Part shown: piece by piece, positions 49,549 through 62,944 of the stretch
Numbering within the stretch: position 1 is the first letter of the stretch
Layout: each line of letters begins with the position of its first letter
NCBI GenBank assembly: GCA_964023275.1
Contig: OZ029918.1
Span: forward strand, 38,239,477-38,303,476
Direction of reading: 5' to 3'
From: Norana najaformis
Taxonomy: Eukaryota > Annelida > Clitellata > Crassiclitellata > Hormogastridae
DNA length: 64,000 nt
The notes under the pieces: model-generated
What the model saw: only the letters and a program-made list of their open reading frames with translations
Told to the model about the DNA's origin: nothing
Databases searched by the model: none
Position numbers and translations under genes: made by a program

Positions 49549-50479
49549 CCGGATTTGGACCCCAAATGCAGATGAAAGAATCAAACTCTTCTGCAAGATT
49601 CAGAATCGGAAAAAATCAGATCCCACTTCAGGTACAGCTTTTCAAATTCGCAAAGAATGTCATGCAAAACATACACGCAATACAGTTACAACAAAATAAA
49701 TGTTTTTTTCAAAAAAACTTAGATTTTTTAGTTTAGGATGACTAACAGCTGACTAATACTGTTTCAACTTATTTATTTCTTAACAATGATATGGCACCAT
49801 TGTATAACGCCAAGCCATTCCACCTCATCATCTTATTTTTTCCCCACTCCAATTCGAAGCACCATCCATCCACCGTAGCAGTCAACCTGCCCGACCTTAG
49901 GATTTGGAACCCAAACTAAACTTGTCCCATAGATCTTGTTTTGACTAAGCACCCGAATAAGCTGATTCCCGTGACTTAGCTTTCTTTGGCGCTTAAGAAA
50001 TTGATAGAGTACAATAATTGCTATACATCAAAAGTGGTAATCAACTGTGCATTACGGACTAGCTCAGCGTTCGTACATAGTTACCATCTCAAAGGAATGA
50101 CTGAACTCACACACTTTGCGTTGCAAGGCACGCATTCAAACTAATCGGCAACAGCTCCAGCCCATTTTAAGACGGCTTGTAATTTAGATATTTATTACAA
50201 ACAGTGGCACAACGAAATTGACTGCAATAATTTAAAGCCTTAACAAAAAATGGCACCTTTCAAAAGTAGAGCAGTAAAAAATATGCGCAAACCCAAAATC
50301 TCAAAACCACTCATCAGATCGATGAAACAGAACGCCGCAAGAAAATAACTCGAGATTTATACAAAGCAGTCTTCTGCTGAAACATCACAGAAACTAAACT
50401 AATTGTACTTTTACGTCTAGCTAACAGATTTAACACACAACACGTAGAAAGATGTAATACACTGATCACACGAGTACCA

Positions 50480-50945
50480 TGCGGCACAATATATCATCAC
50501 CAGGATCATGCTGCACATTCAGTTTAACATCACCAGGATCATGTTGTACATTCAGGTCAACATTATCAGGATCATGTTGTACACTCAATTTAACATTACC
50601 AGGTTCATGCTGTACAATCAGTTTAACACTACCACGATCATGTGTTACCCACGTTAGTTGCCTAAAAACTCGAACCATGCGACATCAGAAAATTGCTGTT
50701 GTTTGACTAAGATCGCACATTAAATATTACATCTAGCAAAATTCCTTGCATAAACACAAAGGTCCCATTAGACACAGACAGTGATGTGCATCATACTGAA
50801 TGCTGTTCGTTAAACTAACATCAGACAACAAACGTGGGTAACACATGACCTTGGCAATGCTAAACTGAATGTACAACATGATCCTGGTAATGTTAAACTG
50901 AATGTACAACATGATCCTGGTAATGTTAAACCGAATATACAACAA
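50480..50945. repeat. Inverted pair of about 32-bp repeat arrays
   Basis: 50485-50655 has about five units with AGGATCATGTTGTACATTCA; 50834-50942 has the reverse complement (TGTACAACATGATCCTGG). The matching inner ends, TGTTACCCACGTT and AACGTGGGTAACA, make a potential hairpin with a spacer of about 180 bp. Confidence 0.85.
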
Positions 50946-51504
50946 CTAACATCAGAATCAAGTCACAGCAGAGACTCTTGTTCTACAAATATCATGTCAA
51001 CTTATGCTGTACATCACAAAAGGTCAGTACATCTTTTGATTTCTGTACATCCCATCACGAACCGAGTAAGAGAAGCAGAAAGAAACATAACAGAAAGAGA
51101 TAAAACATAAACTTACTGTCGTATAATGTCAATGAACACTGATATCTCTCCCAGTTCAGCAACTGCTAACCAAAAGCAAACTTTCAGATAACGCACCAAC
51201 ACGTAAAATGCTTTCAGAAACTCAGAAAGGTGCTGTATGAACAAACGAATCAATCAATTCAACACCTCACAATCAATCAGTGGGTCAGTAGGTCAGGAAC
51301 CTCACAAAGGTGCTCTGCGGCTCAACTGGAGCATTCTGCTCAAGAGCATATCAAACCCCAAGCCCAGAAGTAATTAGAATTCCGCAATCCCAATATTCAA
51401 CAAACTGCATAAAATCAAATCAACAAACAGTTCGAAGTAACATCAAAGACAGTCAGCAAAGCTTCGACGAGTCGAGCAGAGCAGCGGGTCGCTAAACCGC
51501 GCCG

Positions 51505-54500
51505 CTAGTTACGCTTTCCGACGAGGCCAAGAAGGAGGATGAAGAGGTTGACGATGTCAACATACAGCTGCAGCGCCCCATAGATGTATTCCTCCGGGCT
51601 CAGCTGATAGCGACGGTGCTTGCCACCAACGACCATCTGGGTGTCAAAGACGAGGAACTGCAGCGTTAAACGCAACATCAATAAATTTAAAATATTTGAG
51701 TAACTGCTTCATAAGTTGTACTTGTATTCACGGCAGTTTATACAACATCGTCAGTAGCGAGCTACCTACTTCAAGGGTGCTTTACAATGTCAAATGTCAG
51801 CACGAATGAGAGTCCAACAATAAATTATCGCAAAACAGTCGCTTAATCGACGCTCAGAAACAAGTGGTAAATAAAATTTCACAGGTTTCTTCTCTCGTTG
51901 TGTCTTTTCAACAGTCTTTTCATGCCATCATAACTTCAAATGTTCTCCAGACTGTCGTCCTGCCCCACATGTAATCAAATACATGTATGTAAGTAAGAGG
52001 AACCTGCCCAACCTCTGGTCCTGACTTAAATGATGTACAAAATCAAAAGCTGATACTAGAGTTGTAAACTAAACTCAAAATTTTAACCGTTAGTAGATCT
52101 TTGGGATAGATGGGATAGACAGAGGCTAACTATGTACAAAACAGTAAAAATGCATTTAATTTACCCATAAAAACCCCTTATGCCCCTAACACTTTAAGTA
52201 TGGATCACCAAACTTGCAATTCCGTTACTGATACGTGAGCAACATAAGTAAGTAAGTAAAAGTAATGTGTTAAGTAATAGGTGAAAGTAAGTGTTCGGCC
52301 CTTCTTCTTATTTAGAATAATATCTGTAATAAAACTTTGTCCAAACTAGACAGAAATCCTTTCTTGCCAACATACCACTGAGAAGATCAGTGCCGCGACA
52401 GCACCATAGACACAGCTTAAAATCTACAACCACGCACAACACATGTTCAATTAATTACTGACCACATTAAAAGAGCAGCATAAAATTTAGGAAAAACGGA
52501 GAGAAAGGGAAGATGTTACCCCGCCATTTCGTGGAACGGTTCAGTACCACTGATTTTCAGTTACGCACACATGGAATCATTTAGAACAGAAATTCTAAAA
52601 CTCTATGTTTTCAGGACCCTCTTACACTCTTACAAATTGTTGAGGACCCAAAGAGCTTTTGTTTGTGTTGGTTATACCTATCGATATTTACCGTATTAGA
52701 AATTAAAAAATAAGAAATTAATGTATTAATTTGTAACAAAATAACAATAATAATAACCAATTTTTCCATAACAAAAAACTTTAGTGAGCAGACTGGCTTT
52801 GACATTTTTACAAATCTCTGATATCTTGGTTAACAGAAATATTATTATAAAATAGTTTAGACCACGAAGTCTCCTGAAATGGTCTCGGGGACTCCCAGGG
52901 GCCCCAAACCACACTCTGAGCAGCACTGATTTAGAGTACCATTGCTAACCAATGGGAAAAATGTAGAATATTCCAAGCCATTTTTTGACTGTGATTTTGA
53001 CTTGAAGCAACCATCGTTAATAGTTATTAAATAATAATAATAGTAAAGATCAGACGATGATAAATCCTGTGAATGGTGGCTTACGTACGTAGTTTGGCCC
53101 AGAGACAGCATAGACGATGATGCACGCCATTCCGAAGAGAAACAGGACCATCGCCAGAACGAAGATGAGTCCACTGCACAGCGTAAAGTCAATCTGCAAA
53201 CAGTGTTCAGACATTTTCACTCATCACCGGTGCCTCTGAGGTATGGCTCTTTAAAGGTGCTATATAAAACCCAGAAACACAAACACACACACGCCAAGTG
53301 ACTCCGTCTTAACTGGAGACGAACGATAACTATACAGAATTTCTTCGTCCTGCGGCAGAATGCAATGCAATACACTATAACATCTCGTCTCATCTTGTCT
53401 TCAACTGTCCTCGAGCCGAGGAATGGCTGCACCTCGTACAATTCTCTGCCAACAGCTTATGTCCCTCGTCGCCTGTAAAAACTGGTCAAACAATAATTCA
53501 GTCCACGACTTGATGTAATATAATACAACAAAATATAATGTAATACATGGCATAATGTACCTTGGTCTGAATGGCAAAGATCGAGATTGCCAGACACACA
53601 CCAGCCGTGATTGCGATTGATATCAGAACAATATCCGTATCATAGACGCTACCGAAAGAAAAACAAACACAGATTCATTTGGTAATCAAATCCAGCGAAT
53701 CTAATCCGGGAACCCCCCAGTGGTCCCCAAGACCATTTCAGGGGCCCATGAGACCTAAACTATTTGCATAGTAATATGAAGATGGTTTTTTTATAGAAAT
53801 TATAGACACTTTTCATAAAAATATGCTATTTATGTTAACATGTAATTGCTTTGTTATTATCGTTTTGTCAAAAATTAATACATTAATTTCTAACACAGTA
53901 AATATCGATAGATAACCCACAAAAACAAAAGCTCTATGAGGTCCTCAATAACTTTTAAGAGTGCAAACGAGTCGTCAGAGCAAAAACTTAGATAACCGCT
54001 GACCTAATCTAATCTCATATAATCCAATCATAATCATGTAGTAATGTAATGACGTAATGTAATGACGACAATTTATCTAGCATCGCAAGGAGAATGGTAT
54101 TTACATAGTGTAACGTATGTATGTATGTATGTATCACTAAATTTGTAAAGCGCCTTTTAAGTAACTCACAAAGGTACTCCAGCACAGCTACCTAATGGTC
54201 TCATAATCACGTAGTGTACTGAAATTACGACAATTCATGTACCGTCGTGTGTAACGAGTTACTTCTAGTTTACTTTACATCATAAATAATAAATAATCAG
54301 TGCAATTACTAACAGTCTGCTAAGACTTAGATATTAACAAAAAATCTCTGTCCTATATGAATTTGACTCAGCTTCTCCAGCAGATAATGATAATGGCACT
54401 ATAGAACTCATTACATCAGATTAGATAAACTCTTATTCTATTTGAATGAATTAATACATATTTGAATAAAGTCATTTTGAATTATATCTAACATAAATTT

Positions 54501-57500
54501 ATTCAGTAGATTTGTATTAATCTCTTGACAATAGCAACACTAATCAAATCTTTTTGCATTTAAACCATTTCAATCCGAGCTGAAAAGATCTGATGCCAAC
54601 CTGCTGATCGTTCCAGTCATGTAGGACATCGCAAGCGTCTGAAAAGAACAACGATCAGCCAAGAATGCAAAGGTTTTTCCACTGCTACTTACAATTTCTG
54701 CATTTATTAATTATTATTATAATTTATTATATAGCCATTGTCTAATGACTAAGCATCAGTTGATGGTGCTGAGCAATTGTGAGTGAAAGACTTGCACAAG
54801 GTCCCTACATAGCAACTGTCTCAAGGGAGAAGGCTCAAACCTGTTACAAGCCAAGCGCTCTAACCAATAGGCAACTGTGAACCATGGGATATATTCACTG
54901 ACTGACTGCCCGACTAACTGCCTGCTTAACTGGCTCACTTGACTGCCCGACTAAATGCCTGCTTAACTGTCTCACTAAACTGACAGAACTGTCAGTAATT
55001 CTGTCACTCATTACTTGACCTATGAACAGCGTGACTGACTGATTGACTGACTTACTGAATGAAGAACAGACAACTGACTGACAGAATTGTCAGTAACTGT
55101 CAGTCACTACTTGTAACTGTCAGTCAATGAAGTGCGTGACGGACTGACTGACTCACTTACCGAATGATGAACTGACAAATGATTGACCAATTTGTCAGAA
55201 TTGTCAGTAATTCCGTCAGTCATTACTTGACTAATGAACAGTGTGACTGACTGACTGACAGACAGACTGACTGACTGAAGAACTGACAACTGACTGACCA
55301 AACAGACAGAACTGTCAGTAATTCTGTCAGTCATTACTTGACCTATGAGCAGCGTGACTGACTGACTGACTTTACTGGCAGACTTACTCAGTGACTGACT
55401 GATTTCTCAATCTGTTGATCAGTGGATACTTACAAAGATTGTCAGACAGATGATGTTGGCCGGCCAGCGACGTCTCACCGAGTCACAGCAGACGAGAACA
55501 ATGTATGTGACGATGAACACAGCACTAGTAATAAAAACAAGTTTAAACACAAACAATAACATATAAATAATAAAAAATATATAATAATATAATAAATAAT
55601 AAAACACAGACAGTAATAAATAATAATCAAAATAATATTAACCATATTCAGTGCAACGGAAAACAGTCAAAATGTGATTTTGTGCTGATTTAATTTATAA
55701 AAGAGTCCTATTAAAACAAATGTGAACAATTTCCAATGGATAACAATTTCTGACTATGGTTTGACTAGAAGTGACCACCAACTTATGCTTCGTGCAACAT
55801 GTAAAGCGAAATGATTAGAATAGACTGAAAATAACCATGGACAAGGGCCGGTTCGGATCTGGTTATGCTAAAGGATTGGTTATGCAGTTTAGTGTAAACC
55901 ATGGATGGGAATTCATTGGGTGAACTCCGTATTTCTGCAGAGCACTGCCAGTGGAAACACACAAGCGTCATGCATAGACAAGCGACTAATAATTCTTTAG
56001 GATCGGCCCGGATATCGAGAAGCACCCTGCGAAGCTCTCAACAGGTGCCGCATAAATCAGACAGACATTTGTTGCTGTTGTTGTTATTATTATTATTTTT
56101 ATTATTATTATTATTTCTACATTTATTAAGCGCCACTATCTAATGACTAAGCATCAATCGTTGGCTCCGAGCAACTGTGAGTGAAGGACTTGCTAAGGTC
56201 CCTACACAGTAAACGTCTCAGGGGAGGAGGCTCAAATCTGTACTCTGCGCATTACAAGCGGAGCACTCTAACCAATTGGCCACCATTTCCCACATATTCA
56301 CACATACATACATACAGTCAGGCAGACAGACAGAAAAACATGCATACGTACAAACATATACAAAGTCAAAATAAAGAGAGAACGTAACTTACTAGGATAA
56401 ACCATAGAACCAGGAATTTGCGTGGACCCAGCGCCTGATAGGTTCACTGTCAACAAATGAAAATAAAACTACTACATAATAGATAACATTTACACAGCTA
56501 TTAAATATTAAGCAGTTATTAAATATTTGATATTAAATATGAAGTAGATATTAAATATTCAATAATAAGTAGCTATTGAATATTAAATAGATATTAAATA
56601 CTAATGAGTAGCTTTTAAATATTAAATAGATATTAAATATTAATAAGTACCTATTAGATATTAAGCAGACATTAAATATTAAGTAGATATTAAATATTAA
56701 GTAGATATTAAATATTGAATTTATTACGCATTATTCATGTGCGAAGCATGTTAGTCTAGAACACAAGACTTCCAATCCAGAGGTCAGAGGTTCAAATTCC
56801 GTGAGGTCAGGTCAGTTGAGGTCAGGTCAGAGGTTCAAATTCCGTGAGGTCAGGTCAGTTGAGGTCAGGTCAGAGGTTCAAATTCCGTGAGGTCAGGTCA
56901 GTTGAGGTCAGGTCAGAGGTTCAAATTCCGTGAGGTCAGGTCAGTTGAGGTCAGGTCAGAGGTTCAAATTCCGTGAGGTCAGGTCAGTTGAGGTCAGGTC
57001 AGAGGTCAGAACAGACTGAAAGAATCCTGTTATAAGAAAAGCACAGCGCCAAATGCAAGTCAACAAGCGCTATGCTAAGATCAGATCAGCTGAGATCAGA
57101 TTAGATTAGATTAGATTAGAAATGGATTAGATAATCTCACCAGAAGAGAAAAACGCCAATAAATGCAACAGTCACCAAAAGCTGACACATCAGAATCATA
57201 TAAACCTGGAGAAAAATCACAAGACATTTATATAGTGCCTCTTTTCATACATACATATGTATCTATGTATGTATGCATGAATATATATGTGGGCATATGA
57301 TTGTGTATGTGTATGCATGCATGCAGATATATTATATGTTTGTACCGTCTTGCTACTGTTGTCTGACCGCTGTGACCCACTCATACCTACAATTCCTCGC
57401 CAACGGACATATGGCTTGTTTACAAATGTATTACTTACTTACTTACGTACGTACGTATGCATATATATATATGTATGTTTTTGGGTATTTATGTATGTCT

Positions 57501-58984
57501 GGCCCTGGTGAATCACTCACAAGTACTGCCTTAAAATGCAGTACCAACAATACATGGTTCCCCATAAAAAGCTGAACCAACTTTGACCATTCCATAATAA
57601 TGCAATTCAGGCCTTGGACTACAGGGTGGTTCCAATAAACAACTTCCAGACGAACACAGGAATCGTCTGTTAGCTGCCTAGACAGTTTATATAATGCCTA
57701 TTCAGAACCTATTCTATGAAGTCAAAGTCACAGAATATGAAGTTAAAGTCAGTTAAAAGGAAAAGTTCATCAGTAAGTAAACCAAGCTCATATAACCAGA
57801 AGAGTCACCAATGGTGAGCACCCACACACAAGCAGAACCAAACTGATGGAGTCCCATCCAAAAGTAATTACAGGGTGGTTCAAAAAATACGGGCCTTTGG
57901 GATGAATACAAGATTACAAGGTAGTTCAAAAACTAATTACCTTCTAGATAAATATAAGATTACACGGCAGTTAAAAAAATACCACTAGGTTACCATTAGA
58001 CTATACTGTACAACAGTTCAAAAAAATACATGCCTCTTGGATGATCACAAGATTACACAGCAGTTCAAAAAATAACTACCTTCCGGATGAATGCATGGCG
58101 GATGCGTTTGTCTGTGAAAGAGCTACTGGCCCAGCCATCCTGTCCGTCGTTGCCCACTATGATCCGCTGCTGGTCCTCAGAATTGTTCTGCTGGTATGCA
58201 CTCGACGGGGGAGGCATCGCTCGGGGAGGAACTATCCCACCTCCCCCCTGCAAGTAACCAGGAAACGCAGGGCTGCTAGGTGGATATCCGGGGCCGCTGG
58301 AAGCGTAGACGGGGCCACTGGCAGCATATCCAGCACCACTGGTAGGATATGGTGGCCTGCCGGGAGGGTATGGTTTAAAATCAACTGGATAACCACCCAT
58401 GTTTTCGGAATACGGGGGAGGAGGCGCTGTGGGTTCCCCAGACGAGTAGGTAGTTCCTTGTTGGTACTGGGGGTCAGAAGGATATGGAGCCATCATGGGA
58501 ACATCGCCGGATGGATATCCTATAACAAAATTTGCATTGCACCGGTTTAATGAAAAGTATCTGTTTATGGACATGTTCTTTAGCACTCAGGGCAGAACTA
58601 ACCCACTTCCTCAGGCACCTCTGTGAGGTTTTTAGCTCATTTAGACACTATATAACCAGACACAATTACATTACACATAACATTACATTAATAATAAGCT
58701 GCTATTAAATATTAAGTAGATATTAAATATTAAGTAGATATTAAATATGTACATATGAATACATATGTACATGCTCATGGTCTCGAAAACACACCCTACA
58801 CAATTCATTTATATAGCACCAGTGCTGGAAAGCTGTACCATTGGCCAAGCATGACAGCTGGCGTGTACAAACGGTAACGATAAGTAACATTCACATGTCC
58901 AATGAAATACTTACCCGGGTGGTTGTAGGGTCCTGGCTGCTTGTAGGGGTCGGCTGGACCATAAGAAGGGCCCGTTCCTGACAT
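51505..58984 (-). CDS. GRINA: TMBIM/lifeguard family protein, GRINA-like (10 coding exons)
   Basis: Coding exons: 58915-58984, 58080-58519, 57141-57205, 56393-56446, 55434-55524, 54601-54638, 53561-53648, 53089-53193, 52376-52423, 51505-51657. All phases match and all introns are GT-AG; the product is 383 residues (human GRINA 371). Residues 1-155 are Pro/Gly/Tyr-rich and cytosolic by family topology, with a PPPPY motif that could bind WW domains. RHAFIRKVYMILMCQLLVT opens the BAX-inhibitor-1-like domain with seven membrane segments (about 168-383). CCDSVRRRWPANII, the FLVFDTQ and SPEEYIYGALQLYVDIV signatures and a short KRN tail fit the family. The Asp residues in FDTQ and YVDIV correspond to the di-aspartyl pH-sensing pair of this fold. 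Family role: Golgi/ER membrane proteins that modulate calcium leak and apoptosis. A CAG acceptor at 59004-59006 implies a 5' UTR intron; the upstream exon was not found. GRINA/TMBIM3 versus other lifeguards is uncertain. Confidence 0.93.
52604..52930 (-). mobile_element. hAT-like MITE in GRINA intron
   Basis: In reverse it reads CAGTGCTGCTCAGAGTGTGG, then TTTGGGGCCCCTGGGAGTCC, and ends in a GAGGACC/AAGAGTG region. The CAGNG-type terminus and a GGGGACCCC-like interior resemble hAT MITEs. A relative lies inverted at 53705-54003. Confidence 0.5.
53705..54003 (+). mobile_element. Second hAT-like MITE, opposite orientation
   Basis: It shares CCAAGACCATTTCAGGGGCC, AAATATCGATAGATAACC and GAGGTCCTCAATAACTTTTA with the 52.6-kb copy, and ends ACTTAGATAACCGCTG. 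It lies one intron upstream in GRINA. Confidence 0.5.
54700..54885 (-). mobile_element. tRNA-derived SINE (family T) in GRINA intron
   Basis: Same body and head as the other T copies (TGTTACAAGCCAAGCGCTCT), inside the intron between the exons at 54601 and 55524. A sibling lies in the next intron upstream (56105-56290). Confidence 0.7.
54890..55430. repeat. TGAC repeat tract in GRINA intron
   Basis: TGACTGACTGAC units with a longer order of about 110-130 bp marked by CTGTCAGTAATTCTGTCA, running up to the donor of exon 55434-55524. Confidence 0.85.
56490..56730. repeat. ATTAAATATTAAGTAGAT repeats
   Basis: About 13 imperfect 18-20-bp units in a GRINA intron. Three more units lie at 58690-58750. 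Confidence 0.8.
56750..57005 (+). repeat. 43-bp tandem repeat with an amplified tRNA B-box-like motif
   Basis: The first part looks like a tRNA 3' half (GACTTCCAATCCAGAGGTC, then GGTTCAAATTCC). The 43-bp unit with AGAGGTTCAAATTCCGTGAG then repeats about five times. Confidence 0.8.
57205..58080. other. GRINA intron 2, no exon recognised
   Basis: TATG microsatellite at 57245-57330 and TTACG/TATG at 57430-57500. 57860-58060 holds three 55-65-bp units with AGTTCAAAAAAT and GATGAATACAAGATTACA. Confidence 0.6.
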
Positions 58985-59003
58985 TCTTACCAAAATTAAA
59001 CTT

Positions 59004-59745
59004 CTGAAACCAAAAAAAAAACAGAATTGTAGAAAATCAAACTGCAGCTGCTTTCCAAGCGTCGTTGTGGTAGAAAACCATAAAACTTAGGGGATATACG
59101 GCACCGTGTGTGGCCTGTTTTGTTTTGACTCTGAATTAATGCATCATTTGTAAAATTCCAACCCACTTTCATATGTTCAATGAATTTCAGTGCCAATCGC
59201 AAATGCGCCATAAAAAGTCGGGCAGCGCATCGAAGAAAAATTGCTCATTTTAGTCTTTACAAGTTGGCAATTTAGGCCAGGCTGCAAATTTTTTACCCAA
59301 ACACGTAGATCGTACCAAGCGTATGTCAAATAAGTCAGAATTTCGAGCAAAACTCGTATCAATTTTATTTTTAAAACATAACACCTCGATGACAAAATTG
59401 CCGTCAATGCTAATAATATTCGTTCGTCAACTGTCGTCAGAGGGGGAAACGAAAAGTAAGTATGTACAGTTGATTTTTGCAGAACTGGCCTAGTTCAGAA
59501 GATTTTTCTGAATTGACTCGATATTGAATTATGCAGGTAAATAGTTCTTCTAAAACAATTTGGCGGCTGGCTGGCTGCCACTCAGCTTTGATGCAATCAA
59601 GTTGGAGTTTGAAAGAGAGCTGCTTGTCCCAGGGAAGCCTTGACGAAAACCTTAACCAGCCCAACATAGTTCTATATTTTCCACGGATTTACATTTTACG
59701 TTACATTACTTTTTGGGCTCATCGATCCTGAGCTGGTATTGAAAC
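59004..59745. other. GRINA upstream region, no feature resolved
   Basis: Probably the 5' UTR intron, given the acceptor CAG at 59004-59006 after a T-rich tract. No upstream exon could be identified. Confidence 0.4.
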
Positions 59746-60984
59746 GTGTTGAACTACTGCCTTCCTATTTCTCTTAGCTTAAACACAACCGACCCCAACA
59801 GCCCCTTTCCCCCTTTTATTTCTGGTCTTCCGGCAACCGTACATGGTTCTTGACATGGTATCTTTGGACAACCCCAATGATTTGGCCTAGCGCTGGTGAA
59901 TAAGCTGGTGCCCTGTACTTAGCTTTTTAATAACGGTTTAGAAATTTTGAGTTTATGAATATAATTACCGCCAAACAATTTGGCTCTTTTAGGCTTGGTT
60001 TGAATATATGCATCGATTAATAAGCTGGTCGCCCTGGCGCAGTTTTTGTAGCATTGAGATGTTTCGGAGATATTTATATTCCATTGGTAGCTACAATGGT
60101 TGTTTAATCTCGGCTAGCACGGTCCTGACACGGGGACCTTAATAGCGTGACGCCCATTCAAACGGGCAGCGGTGGTGAAGGAGCTCACCCGATTAATTCA
60201 TTGGAAAATGAAGAGAGTCAAGACCATACGGTTGCTATAGAAAAACATTTACATTTTGCATATTTACATCATGATAAGCTAATGCAAGGTCGATGCCAAA
60301 CGCCCTGACAGTCACAAGATGTCGTTCAAACGCTCATGAATAGCAAATGGAACGCAGAACTACAATTAGACACCTTTAAAACGCTTTCCATTTAAAGGTA
60401 TAATACAAAATCGCTCGCTGGGTTAAAGTAGATTACGAAATAAGATCGGAAACATGTGAGGTCGACTTCAAAGGCCGTACCAGCTGTAAGATGTCGTTCA
60501 ACACGCATTAATAATAACTGAAATGCAGAACTTACGATTAGACACTTCAGTTCTTCTACTTCCTTAAGTTCTCTGCGACGGGGAAGGTTTAACTCCGCCA
60601 CTGCATTTAGACTCGGGTAGTGCCAGCCCCAAGCCTGGATAAAGGAGGAGGGCGACATCGACGACCTTTGATGCCATATTGTCGTCAAACAGTGGAATTA
60701 CTACTACTAACTGTTGAAATTCAAGAAGAAAACAGTGAAGACTGTAAAAAATTCCAGTTGACGTAAACACCATTTAATGCAAAACTGTGGGAACCTAGTG
60801 GTTGGATTACATTAAAGCACCCAATTATGTTTGTGTAAGGTTAGTCAATATCGACAGCCGTGGCAGCCACAAGATGTCGCTAAACACTGAATACTACTAC
60901 AACCGACATAACTCCGTTTAGACACCTTTAAAACGCCCTCCATTAAATCTATATATTCACCGATCGCGTTTGATAGTTACTGGA

Positions 60985-61551
60985 AGTTCGTATCCACAAT
61001 CCGGATAATTCCACAGCGCCCAACGAAAGCCACACAACGGAGGTCAGCTTATTCACAAGTGCTCAGTCAAAACAAAATCGATAGGCAAAAGTGTTCGGTT
61101 CCAGGTCAAGATCCAAGAGTCAGGCAGAGAGACAGCGTGGCAGCTACGGTGGGTGATGTTTGGGATTGGAGCGGAAAGAGTGGTAAGAGGAAGAAGGGAA
61201 GACAAGATATGATATGTGAAAGAGGAATGTTTTCAGTTTTGAGTGAAAGGTCGATGCAGAAATTGCAAGCGGTATAGCGTAGATAAATTTGTATGATGGG
61301 TCAGAAAACTGTCGCAGTCCTGGGGGATTATTCCAGAGTGGTGGGGCAGCTAGGGCGATGCAGCGATTGCCAAATTTTAAGCATGAGGTGACGGGAGGGC
61401 GGAGAAGTGTTAGGGCAGAAGAGGAGCGGGTTGAACGGAGTGGTTGGATTGTAAATAACTCACGAAGATAGGAGGGTTGGGAGGATTCAGGTGTGTTGTA
61501 GGTAAGTGATAAAACTTTGTACTCGAATCGTTGGGTTAGAATGAAACTCAA
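60985..61551 (-). mobile_element. LINE 3' end with ORF tail (family L)
   Basis: The best preserved L copy. The reverse frame (61144-61551) has FEYKVLSLTYNTPESSQPSYL, LAAPPLWNNPPGL and FHSKLKTFLFHISY, a CR1/L2-type RT C-terminus. It continues into the UTR that recurs across the window (GATCTTGACCTGGAACCGAA, TATCGATTTTGTTTTGACTG, GTGAATAAGCTGG). Typical copies end in an ATTACG tail; here the end is diverged. Confidence 0.8.
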
Positions 61552-61929
61552 GCTGAAAAATCAACAGTGAAAGCTATAAAAAATTTCCAATCGACGTCTA
61601 CCGCCTTTGATGCCATAAAAAGTCGTTAAAAATTGGAACTAGGCCTATTATTAAAAGTTGGGTTAGACTGAAATAACAGCTCTCATAGAGTGGGAACTGT
61701 TCACAGTTTTTCCACTCGACGTCAACGGCCTTTGATGCCTTAGAATGTCGTTTAACATTGGATACTACTACAATATGATTATACTTCAAGAGGCTTAGCC
61801 CAGCATCACCAGCAGCATCAGCAGCCGTTCCTTCGGTTCGACCCAGTGCAGCGAAAAGACATCTTTTACCCTCCGCTATGATGTGTGTTCTGTTTCCGCA
61901 GCCATTTGTGATGATCAGACGGAAGAACG

Positions 61930-62200
61930 AACAGACAGACACACACACGCAGACACACACACAGATACACAGACGTAGTGAAACAGACAATGAGACAGAC
62001 ACACACACAGACAAACAGACAATGATCTTGAGAGACACAGGCAGTGAGACTGGCACAGTGACTGAGACAGAGACAGACATGCAGACAGACAGACAGACAA
62101 TAAGACAAAGAGACACAGGCAGTGAGACAGTCAAAGTGACTGAGACAGACAAACCGAGATGTGAGAGACATATACAGACAGACAGCGAAGCAGGCATTTA
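61930..62200. repeat. ACAG/CACA microsatellite
   Basis: ACAGACAGAC and ACACACAC tracts with an irregular repeat of GAGACACAGGCAGTGAGAC (62033, 62110). 61600-61770 holds B/C-like fragments. Confidence 0.85.
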
Positions 62201-62944
62201 CAGGCAGCGTTGGCCGACTGCCCTTCGCCCAAGAAAGCGTGAATTATCTTCCAGCAGCCGGTGTGGTTCCAGATCTGTACCTGGCGAAGATGGTTCCCAC
62301 TTTGACTTTTTACATAACATAAAAGAGATTACATACAGCCCATTCCAACGGGCAGCGGTGGTAAATGATCTCACCCGATTACTTCGTTGAAAAATGAACA
62401 GGTTCGAGGCCATACGGTCGCTATATATTACAGGAAAACGTGTTCTTCCCTTTTCCCTTTTATCCCTCTTTCCGCTGCAATCGCAAACATCACCCACCGT
62501 AGCTGCCACGCTGTCTCGCTGCCTGATTCTTGGATCTTGACCTGGAACCGAACCCTTTTCCCTATCGATTTTGTTTTGACTGGGCGCCTGTGAATAAGCT
62601 GGTCCCCGTGAGGTGGCTTTCGTTGGGCGCTGTAGAAATCTCGTCATTAGGATTACGATTACATTTAAGTAAGTAAGTTTTCGCCGGGCCTCATTTGGCT
62701 TCACACGGCGCTTAAGTGAATCACCACATCGACAGCGTAAGCAGGAAACCAGACTCCCAGCCACTGCTGAAGGGAACCAGACTACGATCCGGCGCAGCTG
62801 TTGGCTGCTAATGACCATACGCGGGGCGCCTTCCACTGCTGCTTGGAACATGGTTCGGGCTTGACTCTGAGTATTCTCATTGTTGACATGTACGAATGCT
62901 TGCATGCATCATGCATGAACCTGATTATTTCTATAGTGCCTTAA

